A stretch of 64,000 bases of DNA from DATHBD01 sp035296325 (GCA_035296325.1 DATHBD010000070.1:225914-289913); one strand, 5' to 3'; shown: positions 35,324 through 42,531, counted from the first letter of the stretch. A program made the numbers and translations. Notes: generated by a model from the sequence alone, not told the origin.

Positions 35324-35351
35324 CACCGTTCCCGAACGGCACGATGACCTG

Positions 35352-35807
35352 ATGATCCAGGTCAAGGGCGTCAACGGGCAGGTCGAGTTCGACGGCACCA
35401 CCCTCACCATCCACCGCGAGGGCTTCCTTGCCCGCGCCTCAGTAGGCCGCGGCACGAAACGCATCCCGGTCGGGTCGATCGTGGCGGTGCAGTGGAAGCC
35501 GCCGTCGTTCGGCACGAACGGCTTCGTGCAGTTCGAAACGGCCGGGATGGGCGGCACCCGCTCCAAGTACGGGCAGCAGGCGAAGGACGCGTCGACCGAC
35601 GAGAACTCCGTCATGGTGAAGAAGTCGATGGTGCCGGCGTTCGACGAGCTACGCGCCGCCGTCGAGCAGGCCATGGCAGGCCAAGCTCAGGGCGGGCAGG
35701 TCAGTGCTTCGCCTGCGGATGAGCTGACCAAGCTGGCGGCGCTCGTTGGGCAAGGACTCCTCAGTCGCGAGGAGTTCGACGCGGCGAAGGCGCGGCTACT
35801 GAGCTGA
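35352..35807 (+). CDS. DUF4429 protein with SHOCT tail
   Basis: This 151-residue protein has an N-terminal PH-like DUF4429 domain (GQVEFDGTTLTIHREGF ... GFVQFET) and a C-terminal SHOCT-type helix pair (LTKLAALVGQGLLSREEFDA). Such proteins are widespread in actinobacteria and phages; their role is unknown. CACGAT lies exactly 6 bp before the ATG and CCGTTC CC GAACGG lies further upstream, suggesting a regulated, possibly leaderless, promoter. Confidence 0.75.
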   Translation: MIQVKGVNGQVEFDGTTLTIHREGFLARASVGRGTKRIPVGSIVAVQWKPPSFGTNGFVQFETAGMGGTRSKYGQQAKDASTDENSVMVKKSMVPAFDELRAAVEQAMAGQAQGGQVSASPADELTKLAALVGQGLLSREEFDAAKARLLS

Positions 35808-35820
35808 GCGGCGAGGGCCT

Positions 35821-36048
35821 ATGCCCCGTATCGTTGAGCCCGTGGACCAGCTCGCCGACCTCGGCACGTGCCAGCGCAACACTGGGCGCTGTCCGTACCG
35901 GGCGACCGGGTACACCGTCCAGTACTGGGGCGTAATCGCCACCTGCGTTAGCTGCCACTACTTCCTGACCCAAGGTGATCCGAGCGACCCGCCCCATTTA
36001 CCGACCAAGCCTGCGCCGTCAGAACGCTTGAGCGATCCAGTCGCGTAG
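35821..36048 (+). CDS. small Cys-containing unknown protein
   Basis: This 75-residue protein has GTCQRNTGRCPYRATGY and ATCVSCHYFL, two Cys pairs that could bind a metal. Its 3' end overlaps the convergent nucleotidyltransferase gene by 30 bp. It starts 13 bp after the DUF4429 gene. Confidence 0.5.
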   Translation: MPRIVEPVDQLADLGTCQRNTGRCPYRATGYTVQYWGVIATCVSCHYFLTQGDPSDPPHLPTKPAPSERLSDPVA

Positions 36049-36552
36049 TCGGCGCAGCACGGGCGCGGGAACGTCGAGCATCTCGATCCGGTCCGCGACT
36101 ACGCCCGGGTCGATCAGTCCTTCGCCGATGAGGGCGTACGCGAACCGGAAGTCCTTCTCGCGGCCGGCGACCAACTTCGACACCACGCAGTCCGCCGGGT
36201 CGAGCAACCAACCGCGTGCCAAGCCGGTGTTGGAGTTCTGAACGAGCACCAGCCGGTCCCGCCAACCCGACGGCAGCGTTGCCGTGTTCAACCCCACGCC
36301 TTGCGCGTAGTAGCCGTTGGTTTCCGAGAACTGCGTCTCCTCACCAATGTGCCAGTCGACCTTGGTGGTCTTCTGCTCATCCGGGTCGTTCAGGAAGACC
36401 AAGTCCACCTCCATGGACATTGCCGCCTCGGCGGGTAGGAGGTGCTCCGGTATCGACCCGAGAACTGACTGGCTACCGATGACCAGAATGTCTGGGTCGT
36501 CGGCGATCGCCGCGGCCGACCGCAGTACGTGCTCAAGTTGCTCGCGGTTCAC
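36019..36552 (-). CDS. DUF6036-like nucleotidyltransferase (toxin-like)
   Basis: This 177-residue protein starts at GTG 36552, coupled to the HTH gene by GTGA. It contains ILVIGSQSVLGSIPEHLLP, SMEVDLVFLNDP, FSETNGYYAQGVGLNTATLP and SKLVAGREKDFRFAYALI. I recognise this as the layout of DUF6036-type nucleotidyltransferases, which resemble AbiEii/MNT toxins. The GS..D pattern of the fold is present. With an HTH partner upstream it reads as a toxin-antitoxin or abortive-infection pair. This is inference. Confidence 0.7.
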   Translation of the reverse strand: MNREQLEHVLRSAAAIADDPDILVIGSQSVLGSIPEHLLPAEAAMSMEVDLVFLNDPDEQKTTKVDWHIGEETQFSETNGYYAQGVGLNTATLPSGWRDRLVLVQNSNTGLARGWLLDPADCVVSKLVAGREKDFRFAYALIGEGLIDPGVVADRIEMLDVPAPVLRRLRDWIAQAF

Positions 36553-37085
36553 GCCGACACCCGGTGCGTGGAGTTCCAGTAGTCGCGGAACGCCGCGCGG
36601 ACGCTGGTCCGTTCGCTGTCGCTGAGCAGGCCGAGGCCGGACATGGGCGACGCGGACCGCATCGTCGTCGCTTCCTCTGACCGAGACGTCATGATCTCCA
36701 GGACGGCGTGTGGCCCGGCGTCGAGTGCGACCTGCCAGCGGTCGAACCACAGGTTGCTGCTGCCGTCGCTGTGGATGGCACGCAACCGCTGGAGTCTTAC
36801 CTTCGCCCGCTCGATGACGTTCGTCGGGTCGACGACGAGTTTTGCCGCAAGCGCATGGTTGATCCACAGGGACTGTTCGTCCTCACGCCTGAGCCGTTTG
36901 CCCTCTTCGATGCCGAGGTCTTCGGGGTAGTAGACGGGTTCGCGGGGGTTGACTTGGCCGGCTGCGGTGGTTCCGGCGCGGTGGAGCCGTTGACGCATGG
37001 TGGCGGGGACTACGCCGGTGACGCGGGCCGCTTGGTTGAGGGTGTAAGCGCGGCGGCCTTTTACGTAGATTTCCACGTCCTCCAT
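36549..37085 (-). CDS. HTH protein partnered with nucleotidyltransferase (antitoxin-like)
   Basis: This 178-residue protein has an N-terminal HTH (YTLNQAARVTGVVPATMRQR), then NPREPVYYPEDL, the same module found in the small HTH proteins at 15189 and 51645. The C-terminal 120 residues are helical and of unknown fold. Being first in the two-gene unit and DNA-binding fits an antitoxin that autoregulates. CACGACGTTGTTACTAACG lies just upstream. Confidence 0.65.
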   Translation of the reverse strand: MEDVEIYVKGRRAYTLNQAARVTGVVPATMRQRLHRAGTTAAGQVNPREPVYYPEDLGIEEGKRLRREDEQSLWINHALAAKLVVDPTNVIERAKVRLQRLRAIHSDGSSNLWFDRWQVALDAGPHAVLEIMTSRSEEATTMRSASPMSGLGLLSDSERTSVRAAFRDYWNSTHRVSA

Positions 37086-37221
37086 AACGCTCAGTCTGTC
37101 ACGACGTTGTTACTAACGCCAGAGATAGCCTGATCTCCTTGCAGTCCGCCGGACGGCACACCGAGCAGCCCAAACCTCCATGAGCGTCGCCGCTCGACGT
37201 CACGCGACACCCTCCAGCGGG

Positions 37222-37344
37222 TCACCAGCGGCCTCGCAGGCGTCCGCGCACACCCGAAGCATGGCCCAGGCGGGTGCGGACCCGTGAACCCGCCCAGGCT
37301 AGGGCGGCAGGGTCACGGTCGAAGCGGTACGGGTCCAGGGTCAT
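37222..37344 (-). CDS. tiny gene, possibly frameshifted
   Basis: The ATG overlaps the stop of the upstream gene in ATGA. It encodes MTLDPYRFDRDPAALAWAGS and continues to 40 residues. In the next frame, from the middle of this ORF, MLRVCADACEAAGDPLEGVA follows to TGA. The second peptide looks more natural than the Arg-rich end of the first frame, so this may be one broken gene. Confidence 0.4.
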   Translation of the reverse strand: MTLDPYRFDRDPAALAWAGSRVRTRLGHASGVRGRLRGRW

Positions 37345-37694
37345 CGGCCCGCCGTCTTCGCCTCGTCGAGCACCTGCCGCACGTCGCGGACCATTTCCTC
37401 GGGTAGTTCGTAGATCCGGTACTTCTCGGCCTCGACCAACACAGCCTCCAACGCGTGCGCCGTCCGGGCCAGCACCGCGCGCAGATCGTCAACCTTCAGG
37501 TGCTCAGCCGACACCGGGACGCCCATGAGCGCACGGCGCTCCAGCACCGCCGACGAGTTGAGCAACGCCACCACCTCGGCGGCCCTCTCCGGCGACGCAC
37601 CGAACGCGAGCAGCTCATCCTCGTCAGACGGGTCGGGGCCCGACTGGCGGTAGATCGTCTGGTCCAGGTGCCGGCCAAGGCGGTACGTGATCAT
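37341..37694 (-). CDS. unknown protein downstream of NADAR
   Basis: This 117-residue helical protein (SPERAAEVVALLNSS; ELPEEMVRDVRQVLDEAK) has a start codon inside an A8 run directly after GGAG, overlapping the NADAR stop. No catalytic motif is seen. The tight coupling suggests a joint role with the NADAR protein. Confidence 0.6.
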   Translation of the reverse strand: MITYRLGRHLDQTIYRQSGPDPSDEDELLAFGASPERAAEVVALLNSSAVLERRALMGVPVSAEHLKVDDLRAVLARTAHALEAVLVEAEKYRIYELPEEMVRDVRQVLDEAKTAGR

Positions 37695-38182
37695 TTTTTT
37701 TCTCCTTCGTGGGTTGATGCTGCGAGGTCTGCGCGCAACTCCATGAGCAGCCGCCCCAGGTGGTTGGTCCCGGGCTCACCGCACGCCGGCCGGCCGCAGA
37801 CGCAGTCACCCCAAACGTCGTCGTGCCAAGTGTTGACCTCGACAAGCTCGGCGTCGCCGGTGGCGAGCAGTGCCCGCGCCAGCCCCGGATGGGCCTCGAA
37901 CTTGGCGCGCAGAACCTCGGCCATCACCTCGAACCGCACCCGCTCATCCCAGCCCCGCCGCAGGTCAACGGACCTACCGCGACGCTTCGCCTCCCTCGGC
38001 GTCGCAGCGTCGGCGATCCACTGGCGCTTCGCCACGTCCAACGTTTTCCCCGCATTGAACGCGTGCTCGCTCGTCGGGTAGGCCATGCCCTCCCACACCA
38101 GCGGCGCCGCCTGGAAGTTCGACAGGAACGACCACGCGCCGCGGAAGCCGTGGATCGCCCGAGGCGTTGGGTCGGCGGTCAT
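37691..38182 (-). CDS. NADAR (YbiA-like) N-glycosidase family protein
   Basis: This 163-residue protein shows the NADAR layout: GAWSFLSNFQAAPLVWEG, YPTSEHAFNAGKTLD, REAKRRGRSVDLR, WDERVRFEVMAEVLRAKF and ALLATGDAELVEVNTWHDDV. NADAR proteins cleave N-glycosidic bonds; some remove ADP-ribose from guanine placed by DarT1 toxins. In a phage-like element it could protect DNA from such a defence or serve NAD metabolism. The conserved Glu (SEH) and WxD residues are present. Confidence 0.88.
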   Translation of the reverse strand: MTADPTPRAIHGFRGAWSFLSNFQAAPLVWEGMAYPTSEHAFNAGKTLDVAKRQWIADAATPREAKRRGRSVDLRRGWDERVRFEVMAEVLRAKFEAHPGLARALLATGDAELVEVNTWHDDVWGDCVCGRPACGEPGTNHLGRLLMELRADLAASTHEGEKK

Positions 38183-38445
38183 ACCGTCACGACCTTTCCG
38201 TCGCGCTCAGTCTGGATCGGGCACTTGCACTCGGTCACGCTCAGCGCCCCGCACTTACCGCAGCAGGTGCAGTACGGCGACCCGCCACACTGGCAGCAGT
38301 GCTCCGGCACGTACCACCCCGAGCCGCCGCAGCGGTAGCAGCCGGCCCACTCGTCATCGCCGCCGTCCTCGCACGCGCCGCAGTCCACCTGCTCGGCGCA
38401 CCCACCGGACGGGCAGTAGTCGAGCACGTCCTCCTCGTCAGTCAC
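38179..38445 (-). CDS. Cys-rich zinc-ribbon protein
   Basis: This 88-residue protein has about 15 Cys in CxxC and CxxCG pairs (GCYRCGGSGWYVPEHCCQCG; YCTCCGKCGAL). It resembles DnaJ-type or rubredoxin-like zinc ribbons. GTG start. It overlaps NADAR and the upstream gene by 4 bp. Function is unknown. Confidence 0.65.
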   Translation of the reverse strand: MTDEEDVLDYCPSGGCAEQVDCGACEDGGDDEWAGCYRCGGSGWYVPEHCCQCGGSPYCTCCGKCGALSVTECKCPIQTERDGKVVTV

Positions 38446-38855
38446 CGGTCCGCTCCTTCGTTGGTTGATGTGGCGCGGTCTGACCGAAGCCCCAACCGCT
38501 TCGCCTGCCCCGCTCCGATGGCGTCCCAGTCGTCGGGCGGCGGGAACGTGCCGTCCTGGTCGTCGTAGAACAGGCAGGGTGGCATCCCTCCGACGCCGCC
38601 GAACTTGATGCCCAGGCGTTCCGCGTCGGCGATGAGCACATCCAGCGCCACAGCCAACCCAGACCCGGCGCCGTTGGTGTTAGCGACGTAGTACCGGGTG
38701 CCCAGCGTTCCCTCCGTGGAGATCCGGCCGGTGGCGGGATCATCGTCGGCGAACCCGTCGTCGTAGAAGCCCAGCCGGGCGCCCCAGTGGTCGCGGTGAC
38801 TGTCGTAGGTGGCGGTGATGGCGCTGACCCAGTAGGTGCCGTCGCTCGTGATCAT
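38442..38855 (-). CDS. unknown protein, 137 aa
   Basis: This Gly/Asp-rich alpha/beta protein (MITSDGTYWVSAITATYDSH; ALDVLIADAERLGIKFGG) has no recognised family. Its 3' end carries the CATCAACCAACGAAGGAG sequence used as the ribosome site of the next gene. Confidence 0.55.
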   Translation of the reverse strand: MITSDGTYWVSAITATYDSHRDHWGARLGFYDDGFADDDPATGRISTEGTLGTRYYVANTNGAGSGLAVALDVLIADAERLGIKFGGVGGMPPCLFYDDQDGTFPPPDDWDAIGAGQAKRLGLRSDRATSTNEGADR

Positions 38856-39097
38856 TGCCCTTCCCCCTCGTCACTGATCGGTCGAATGTCGTAGTCGCTC
38901 ACGTCGCGGTCCTGCCCGTCTGCGATGTCGTGCCGCGCAAACTCCGCCGCATACCGGGCCGGCGCGGTCTCCGCCAGGCGGTCGCCGTCGAACACACCCC
39001 AGGTGATGCCGGCCGCAAGGTCGGCTTCCTGCTCGTCGGCGATGCGTTGCAGCTCGCCCGACTTGTCGCCGGCGAGGAGGAAGTCGAGGAAGCTCAT
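38852..39097 (-). CDS. small acidic unknown protein
   Basis: This 81-residue acidic protein (FLDFLLAGDKSGELQRIADE) is coupled by ATGA to the RNA-ligase-like gene. Acidic small proteins of phages often mimic DNA, but there is no direct evidence here. Confidence 0.5.
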   Translation of the reverse strand: MSFLDFLLAGDKSGELQRIADEQEADLAAGITWGVFDGDRLAETAPARYAAEFARHDIADGQDRDVSDYDIRPISDEGEGQ

Positions 39098-39687
39098 CGC
39101 GCCACCGCCGCAGGACTGGTCTGCCGGAAGTCGCGGGCCTTGATCTTCGCCATGCGCCCATCCGGGTGGTGGTAGACGATGCCCTCGAGGCCGCCGGCTC
39201 TCGCCGCTGCCAGCACTGCCCCCTTGATCGCGTCGAAGGACCGAGCAGCGCCTCCCCGGTCGAGGACGTCGGCCCAAGCGTGGAGTTGCATCGTGTGCTG
39301 CTCCACCCGCTCGGGGTTGCCGTTGACGCGTGGACCGACGAGCTCGTATGTGCCCGGGGTCCAGTTCCAGCCGGCCGGGCCGAAGTGGTTCAGCGCCTCG
39401 GCGTGGTACTTGGCGTACGAGGACTGCTCGATCGGTTCCCAACCCATCGTCTTGCCCGTCACCTCATCGGTACCGAGTGGCACGTAGTTCTCAGGAGCAA
39501 CCTTGCCGGGCTTCACCTCGCGGCGCGCCCACCACTCCCGGCCGTCGAACATCACGCAGGTCCCGTCGTACTTGCGCGTCGCAACGCCCTCCCCATCGAG
39601 GACCCACTGGCACGCGGGGTTGACCTGGTCGGTGACATAGCGGCGATCGTTGTCGTCCCGCACGAACACTGTGGGGATCTTCTGCAT
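39094..39687 (-). CDS. RNA ligase-like nucleotidyltransferase
   Basis: This 197-residue protein has the lysine-adenylation motif ATRKYDGTC (KxDG, about residue 39), WWARREVKPGK, GTYELVGPRVNG (motif IIIa-like), EGIVYHHPDGR (motif IV) and MAKIKARDF (motif V, KxK). This is the core of ATP-dependent RNA ligases of the small phage type. It may repair tRNAs or other RNA cut by host defences. ATG 39687 has AAGGAG upstream. Confidence 0.85.
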   Translation of the reverse strand: MQKIPTVFVRDDNDRRYVTDQVNPACQWVLDGEGVATRKYDGTCVMFDGREWWARREVKPGKVAPENYVPLGTDEVTGKTMGWEPIEQSSYAKYHAEALNHFGPAGWNWTPGTYELVGPRVNGNPERVEQHTMQLHAWADVLDRGGAARSFDAIKGAVLAAARAGGLEGIVYHHPDGRMAKIKARDFRQTSPAAVAR

Positions 39688-39739
39688 CTCGGCGCTCTCC
39701 TTGGGTTGGTGGTCGGGGGTTAGACGTGGGCTCCGCGCG

Positions 39740-40099
39740 CTACCTGGTAGCCCGCGCAGGTCCGCTGGCGATGTGGTGGTGTCCTCGCTTGGATCGGGCG
39801 CACGGGTACGCATGGCCGGGCCGACCGCCGGGGAGCCGCGCCAACTCGCCAGCGGCGGCCTCCGCCGCCTCCTTGGTGTTGAAGATGACCTTCCCGTCGT
39901 TGCCGGGGTGACTGACGCGCGGCGCGATGCCGTTGTGCTCCGACCAGCCTGGGAAGCACCGCGCCGGGTCCCCGTTGCTCCCCAAGCGGGCGTAGCGGCG
40001 CAGGACAACCGTGCGCTCCGCTCGGGCAAGGGCGTCGAGGGCGCACGCTGCGCGCCTACCTTCGGCGCGCGCAGCGCCAAATGGCCGGTGCTGCGTCAT
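39740..40099 (-). CDS. small unknown phage protein
   Basis: This 119-residue protein starts at ATG 40099 with GGAGGTAAAGCCC before it. The C-terminal half, FNTKEAAEAAAGELARL then YPCARSKRGHHHIAS, resembles a recurrent small actinophage protein with a Cys/His end. A metal or nucleic-acid role is possible. Confidence 0.6.
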   Translation of the reverse strand: MTQHRPFGAARAEGRRAACALDALARAERTVVLRRYARLGSNGDPARCFPGWSEHNGIAPRVSHPGNDGKVIFNTKEAAEAAAGELARLPGGRPGHAYPCARSKRGHHHIASGPARATR

Positions 40100-40160
40100 G
40101 GGCTTTACCTCCGTCGGGTAGCGGTCAGCCACGGGCCGCGGTGACCAGTGGCCGGGCTGT

Positions 40161-41204
40161 TCAGGCGGCTTGCTGCTCGGTCAGCGCATACAGCGCGTCG
40201 ATGTAGCACCGGATGCGGTCGTTGCCCGGCGCGGTGTGGCTGGCGTTGAGCGCGGCCACAATGTCCTCGTTGCTGAACCCGGCTTGCAGCGCCGGCAGGT
40301 GCGCTTGGTCGAACTCGTTGAGCTGCTGGTCGGTGGCCTGCGGGTACAGGCCCGCGATCTGCTCGCGGAGGGCCACGACGGTCCGGGCCTGCACATCCCT
40401 TTCGTCGCGCTCTTCCGCCACCGACCACGTGATCTCGTCGAGGCGTTCCTGGAGTTCGTCGTCGCTGACCCCATCGACGTAGCGGTCGAGGTTGCGCGCG
40501 TTGTAGTTCTCAACGAGGTAGTCGAGGAGCATCTCGGCCTGTTCGTCGTCGGCGTCGGTGCGGTTGAGGATCTTCCGTTTGGCGGCTGCTCGTTCTCGCC
40601 GCTTCCTGGTGTCGATCTTCGACCTGCGCGCTTCTTCGTCTTCCTCCGCCGTGCGCGGCTTCGGCGCCGAGGGTGCCGACGAAGAAGAAGAGGCAGTTGG
40701 TTCTTTCAGTTGGTTCACTTCAGTTGGTTCTAGTTCAGTTGGTTCCACCCCCTGTACAGGGGGTATCTCACACCCCTCGCCAGGGGGTATCTCAACCCCC
40801 TGTACAGGGGGTATCTCGTCCTGTCCAGGGGGTATCGCGTCGTGAGATACCCCCTCGTCGGGGGGTATCGATACCCCTTCGCCAGGGGGTATCGATACGT
40901 GCCCGCCGGTCGATGCGAGGACGTAGCGGTTCGTCGTCTTGGTCCGGGACTCCCGGCGTCGCTGCTTCAATACGAGGCCCGCCGCCTCAAGCTGGGCGAT
41001 GTACTTGTCGAGGTTGTCTGCCTTCTTCATGTTCAGTTCGCCAGCAAGCGTCTCTTTGCTCGGCCAGATCACTCGGTCGCCCCGCTTGCGGTTCACCTTC
41101 GAGAGCATCACCGAGTACAGCGCGAACGCGGTGTGATGGATGCGACCGTCGGCCAACATCCTCACGACGGCGGTTGGCACTGCCACGTAGGCAACGTCGC
41201 TCAT
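40161..41204 (-). CDS. replication initiator-like protein with winged helix
   Basis: This 347-residue protein has an N-terminal winged-helix domain (TAFALYSVMLSKVNRKRGDR ... VIWPSKETLAGELNM; IAQLEAAGLVL), as in phage and plasmid initiators. Residues 103-153 are an IPPxxGV repeat region, encoded by iteron-like DNA. A Ser/Glu-rich linker follows (TASSSSSAPSAP) and the C-terminal 120 residues are helical. By analogy to lambda O, it may bind an origin inside its own gene. It overlaps a 27-residue ORF upstream in ATGA. Confidence 0.72.
   Translation of the reverse strand: MSDVAYVAVPTAVVRMLADGRIHHTAFALYSVMLSKVNRKRGDRVIWPSKETLAGELNMKKADNLDKYIAQLEAAGLVLKQRRRESRTKTTNRYVLASTGGHVSIPPGEGVSIPPDEGVSHDAIPPGQDEIPPVQGVEIPPGEGCEIPPVQGVEPTELEPTEVNQLKEPTASSSSSAPSAPKPRTAEEDEEARRSKIDTRKRRERAAAKRKILNRTDADDEQAEMLLDYLVENYNARNLDRYVDGVSDDELQERLDEITWSVAEERDERDVQARTVVALREQIAGLYPQATDQQLNEFDQAHLPALQAGFSNEDIVAALNASHTAPGNDRIRCYIDALYALTEQQAA
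40747..40893. repeat. iteron-like repeats inside initiator gene, candidate origin
   Basis: CAGGGGGTATC occurs at 40757, 40781, 40805, 40826 and 40883, with a near copy (TCGGGGGGTATC) at about 40858. Spacings are 24, 24, 21 and about 33/24 bp. Inverted copies (GATACCCC) lie at 40846 and 40870. Two 18-bp perfect palindromes (ACCCCCTGTACAGGGGGT) sit at 40747 and 40795. Confidence 0.75.
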
Positions 41205-41284
41205 CGGCGCGCCGCCGTGCGAAGTCCTGCGGGGGTGACGCTGGCGCCGGCAGGCAACGCGCCGCTACAGTTGTCCACAGACAT
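41201..41284 (-). CDS. 27-residue ORF upstream of initiator
   Basis: MSVDNCSGALPAGASVTPAG continues for seven more residues to TGA, overlapping the initiator ATG. AAAGGA lies upstream. It may be a leader peptide that couples translation of the initiator. Confidence 0.45.
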   Translation of the reverse strand: MSVDNCSGALPAGASVTPAGLRTAARR

Positions 41285-41308
41285 GGTCGGGGTCCTTTCC
41301 CGATCAGA

Positions 41309-41348
41309 AGCCCCCGGCTACAGGTGTTGGACGCACCTGCTGGGGGCT
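41309..41348. terminator. hairpin between repressor and replication genes
   Basis: AGCCCCC (41309-41315) pairs with GGGGGCT (41342-41348), with an inner CAGGTG/CACCTG stem. On the + strand TTTT follows. It would separate the XRE gene from the replication operon. Confidence 0.5.
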
Positions 41349-41362
41349 CAGTCTTTTCGGGG

Positions 41363-41605
41363 CTAGGCCGCGTCCTCGGTGAGCTGGGTCCACGGTTCGC
41401 GAGTGATCACGCCCAGCGGCACGCCGAGGGTCCTGGCGATTCGAAGACGAACCTCGGGGGCGGGCTGCCGCAGGTCGCGTTCGATGCGAGACATGAAGCC
41501 TTCGCTGACGCCGACCGCTGCCGCAAAAGTGCTGAGGTTCCATCCGAGGGCGATCCGCAGGGCGCGGACGGTACCCCCGTTGACTGTCAATATGGACTGG
41601 CGCAT
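41363..41605 (-). CDS. XRE-family regulator (80 aa), repressor candidate
   Basis: The Cro/CI HTH spans residues 12-66 (VRALRIALGWNLSTFAAAVG; VSEGFMSRIERDLRQPAPE). ATG 41605 lies 7 bp after a strong -10 and has no ribosome site, so the mRNA is probably leaderless. It is divergent from a second XRE gene, forming a CI/Cro-like switch. A longer frame to 41710 would cross the promoter and is rejected. Confidence 0.75.
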   Translation of the reverse strand: MRQSILTVNGGTVRALRIALGWNLSTFAAAVGVSEGFMSRIERDLRQPAPEVRLRIARTLGVPLGVITREPWTQLTEDAA

Positions 41606-41641
41606 AGTGGCGAGTATAGGCAAGTAGTGGCAAGCCTGCAA
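41606..41641 (-). promoter_or_regulatory. promoter and operator repeats of XRE regulator
   Basis: On the - strand, -35 TTGCAG (41636-41641) is followed by a 17-bp spacer and -10 TATACT (41613-41618), 7 bp before the ATG. Direct repeats TAGTGGCGAG (41605-41614) and TAGTGGCAAG (41625-41634), 20 bp apart, overlap it. Confidence 0.75.
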
Positions 41642-41711
41642 GCGCAACGCGCTGAACCTGCAGGCGCGTTGCCCCCGGGTCGGTGCCAAGCACGTGGCGA
41701 AAGGTGGCACG

Positions 41712-42206
41712 ATGTGGCGCGTGGGGTGGCAGGAGCTAGCGGCAGCGGTGATTGACCGACGTGTGGAACTTGGCTACCACTCGCGGGAGGCGTTCATCCG
41801 TAAGTCAGGGATCGGCGCGAGGACGGTGGGCGACATCGAGACGGCTCGGCGGGGTAGCTACAACCCTGCGACGCTCGCCCGGCTGGAGCGGGCGCTCGAG
41901 TGGCCCAGCGGTCGCGCAGCCTTGCTGGTGCGGATGCCCGAGGCGCACTCTCCGCCACCGCCCGGAAGTGCCATCCCCCTCGAGGTTGTCGGCCTCCTCA
42001 ACGCCCTGGACGACCTGGACGACGAGGGCCGCAACCTCCTGCTCCGGCAGGTTGCCCTGTTGACCGACATGGCGCGGCACAAGTTGGTGCAACGCCCGGG
42101 GCGAATCCATCGGAACCCGCCCGCGACTGACAGTGACAACGGCCCCGACAAGATCGGGCAGCAGCCAAGCCGTGCGGCGCGGTCATCTGACCTGCCCGTC
42201 GTGTAG
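41712..42206 (+). CDS. XRE-family regulator, second arm of switch
   Basis: This 164-residue protein has a Cro/CI-like HTH (LGYHSREAFIRKSGIGARTV, then DIETARRGSYNPATLARLE). The C-terminal half has a Leu-rich helix (GLLNALDDLDDEGRNLLLRQ) that may dimerise, and a basic tail. ATG 41712 has AAAGG 7 bp upstream. It is divergent from the 80-residue XRE gene. Confidence 0.72.
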   Translation: MWRVGWQELAAAVIDRRVELGYHSREAFIRKSGIGARTVGDIETARRGSYNPATLARLERALEWPSGRAALLVRMPEAHSPPPPGSAIPLEVVGLLNALDDLDDEGRNLLLRQVALLTDMARHKLVQRPGRIHRNPPATDSDNGPDKIGQQPSRAARSSDLPVV

Positions 42207-42293
42207 GATCGGTCTAGCCGACGATCAGCGTGATTGCGTGACCTATAAGCACGGCCCCGGTTGTGGCGGTGGACGTCCCGCCCGATCATCCGA

Positions 42294-42324
42294 GAAGCCC
42301 CCGCCATCCACGCGGGGGCTTCTT
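42294..42324 (+). terminator. terminator after XRE gene
   Basis: An 11-bp stem (42294-42304 with 42312-42322) is followed by TTC, between the XRE gene and the VapB-like gene. Confidence 0.65.
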
Positions 42325-42342
42325 CGCACCCTCCCCCGCCGC

Positions 42343-42348
42343 TACGAT
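42343..42348 (+). promoter_or_regulatory. -10 element of leaderless VapB-like gene
   Basis: TACGAT ends exactly 6 bp before ATG 42355 and no ribosome site is present. Confidence 0.55.
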
Positions 42349-42354
42349 GGGCCC

Positions 42355-42531
42355 ATGCCCACGGACGCCGACCGCGAGATGCTGACGTACAGCAACGCAA
42401 CGCAGGACCAGGTCGACCAGGCCCGGCAGCGCGCCCGCCGCAAGCTCGCCGAAGCGGACGCCCACTGGACGCCGGAGCGCCGGGCACAGGCCCACGCCGA
42501 ATACGACCGGCGCCTCGCCGCGGCCCAGTGA
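42355..42531 (+). CDS. VapB-like small antitoxin candidate
   Basis: This 58-residue charged helical protein (TDADREMLTYSNATQDQVDQ) lies directly before, and overlaps by GTGA, a PIN-domain gene. Order, size and coupling fit an antitoxin. It lacks an obvious AbrB or RHH motif. Confidence 0.55.
   Translation: MPTDADREMLTYSNATQDQVDQARQRARRKLAEADAHWTPERRAQAHAEYDRRLAAAQ

Noticed and set aside
38852..39097. Anti-restriction or DNA-mimic (Ocr-like) protein
   Set aside because: The protein is acidic, but acidity alone is not diagnostic and no family motif is present.
40747..40893. Short repeated DNA that could be mistaken for a CRISPR array
   Set aside because: Repeats are about 11 bp, spaced 10-22 bp apart within an open reading frame, with inverted copies and no cas genes. 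Iterons explain them better.
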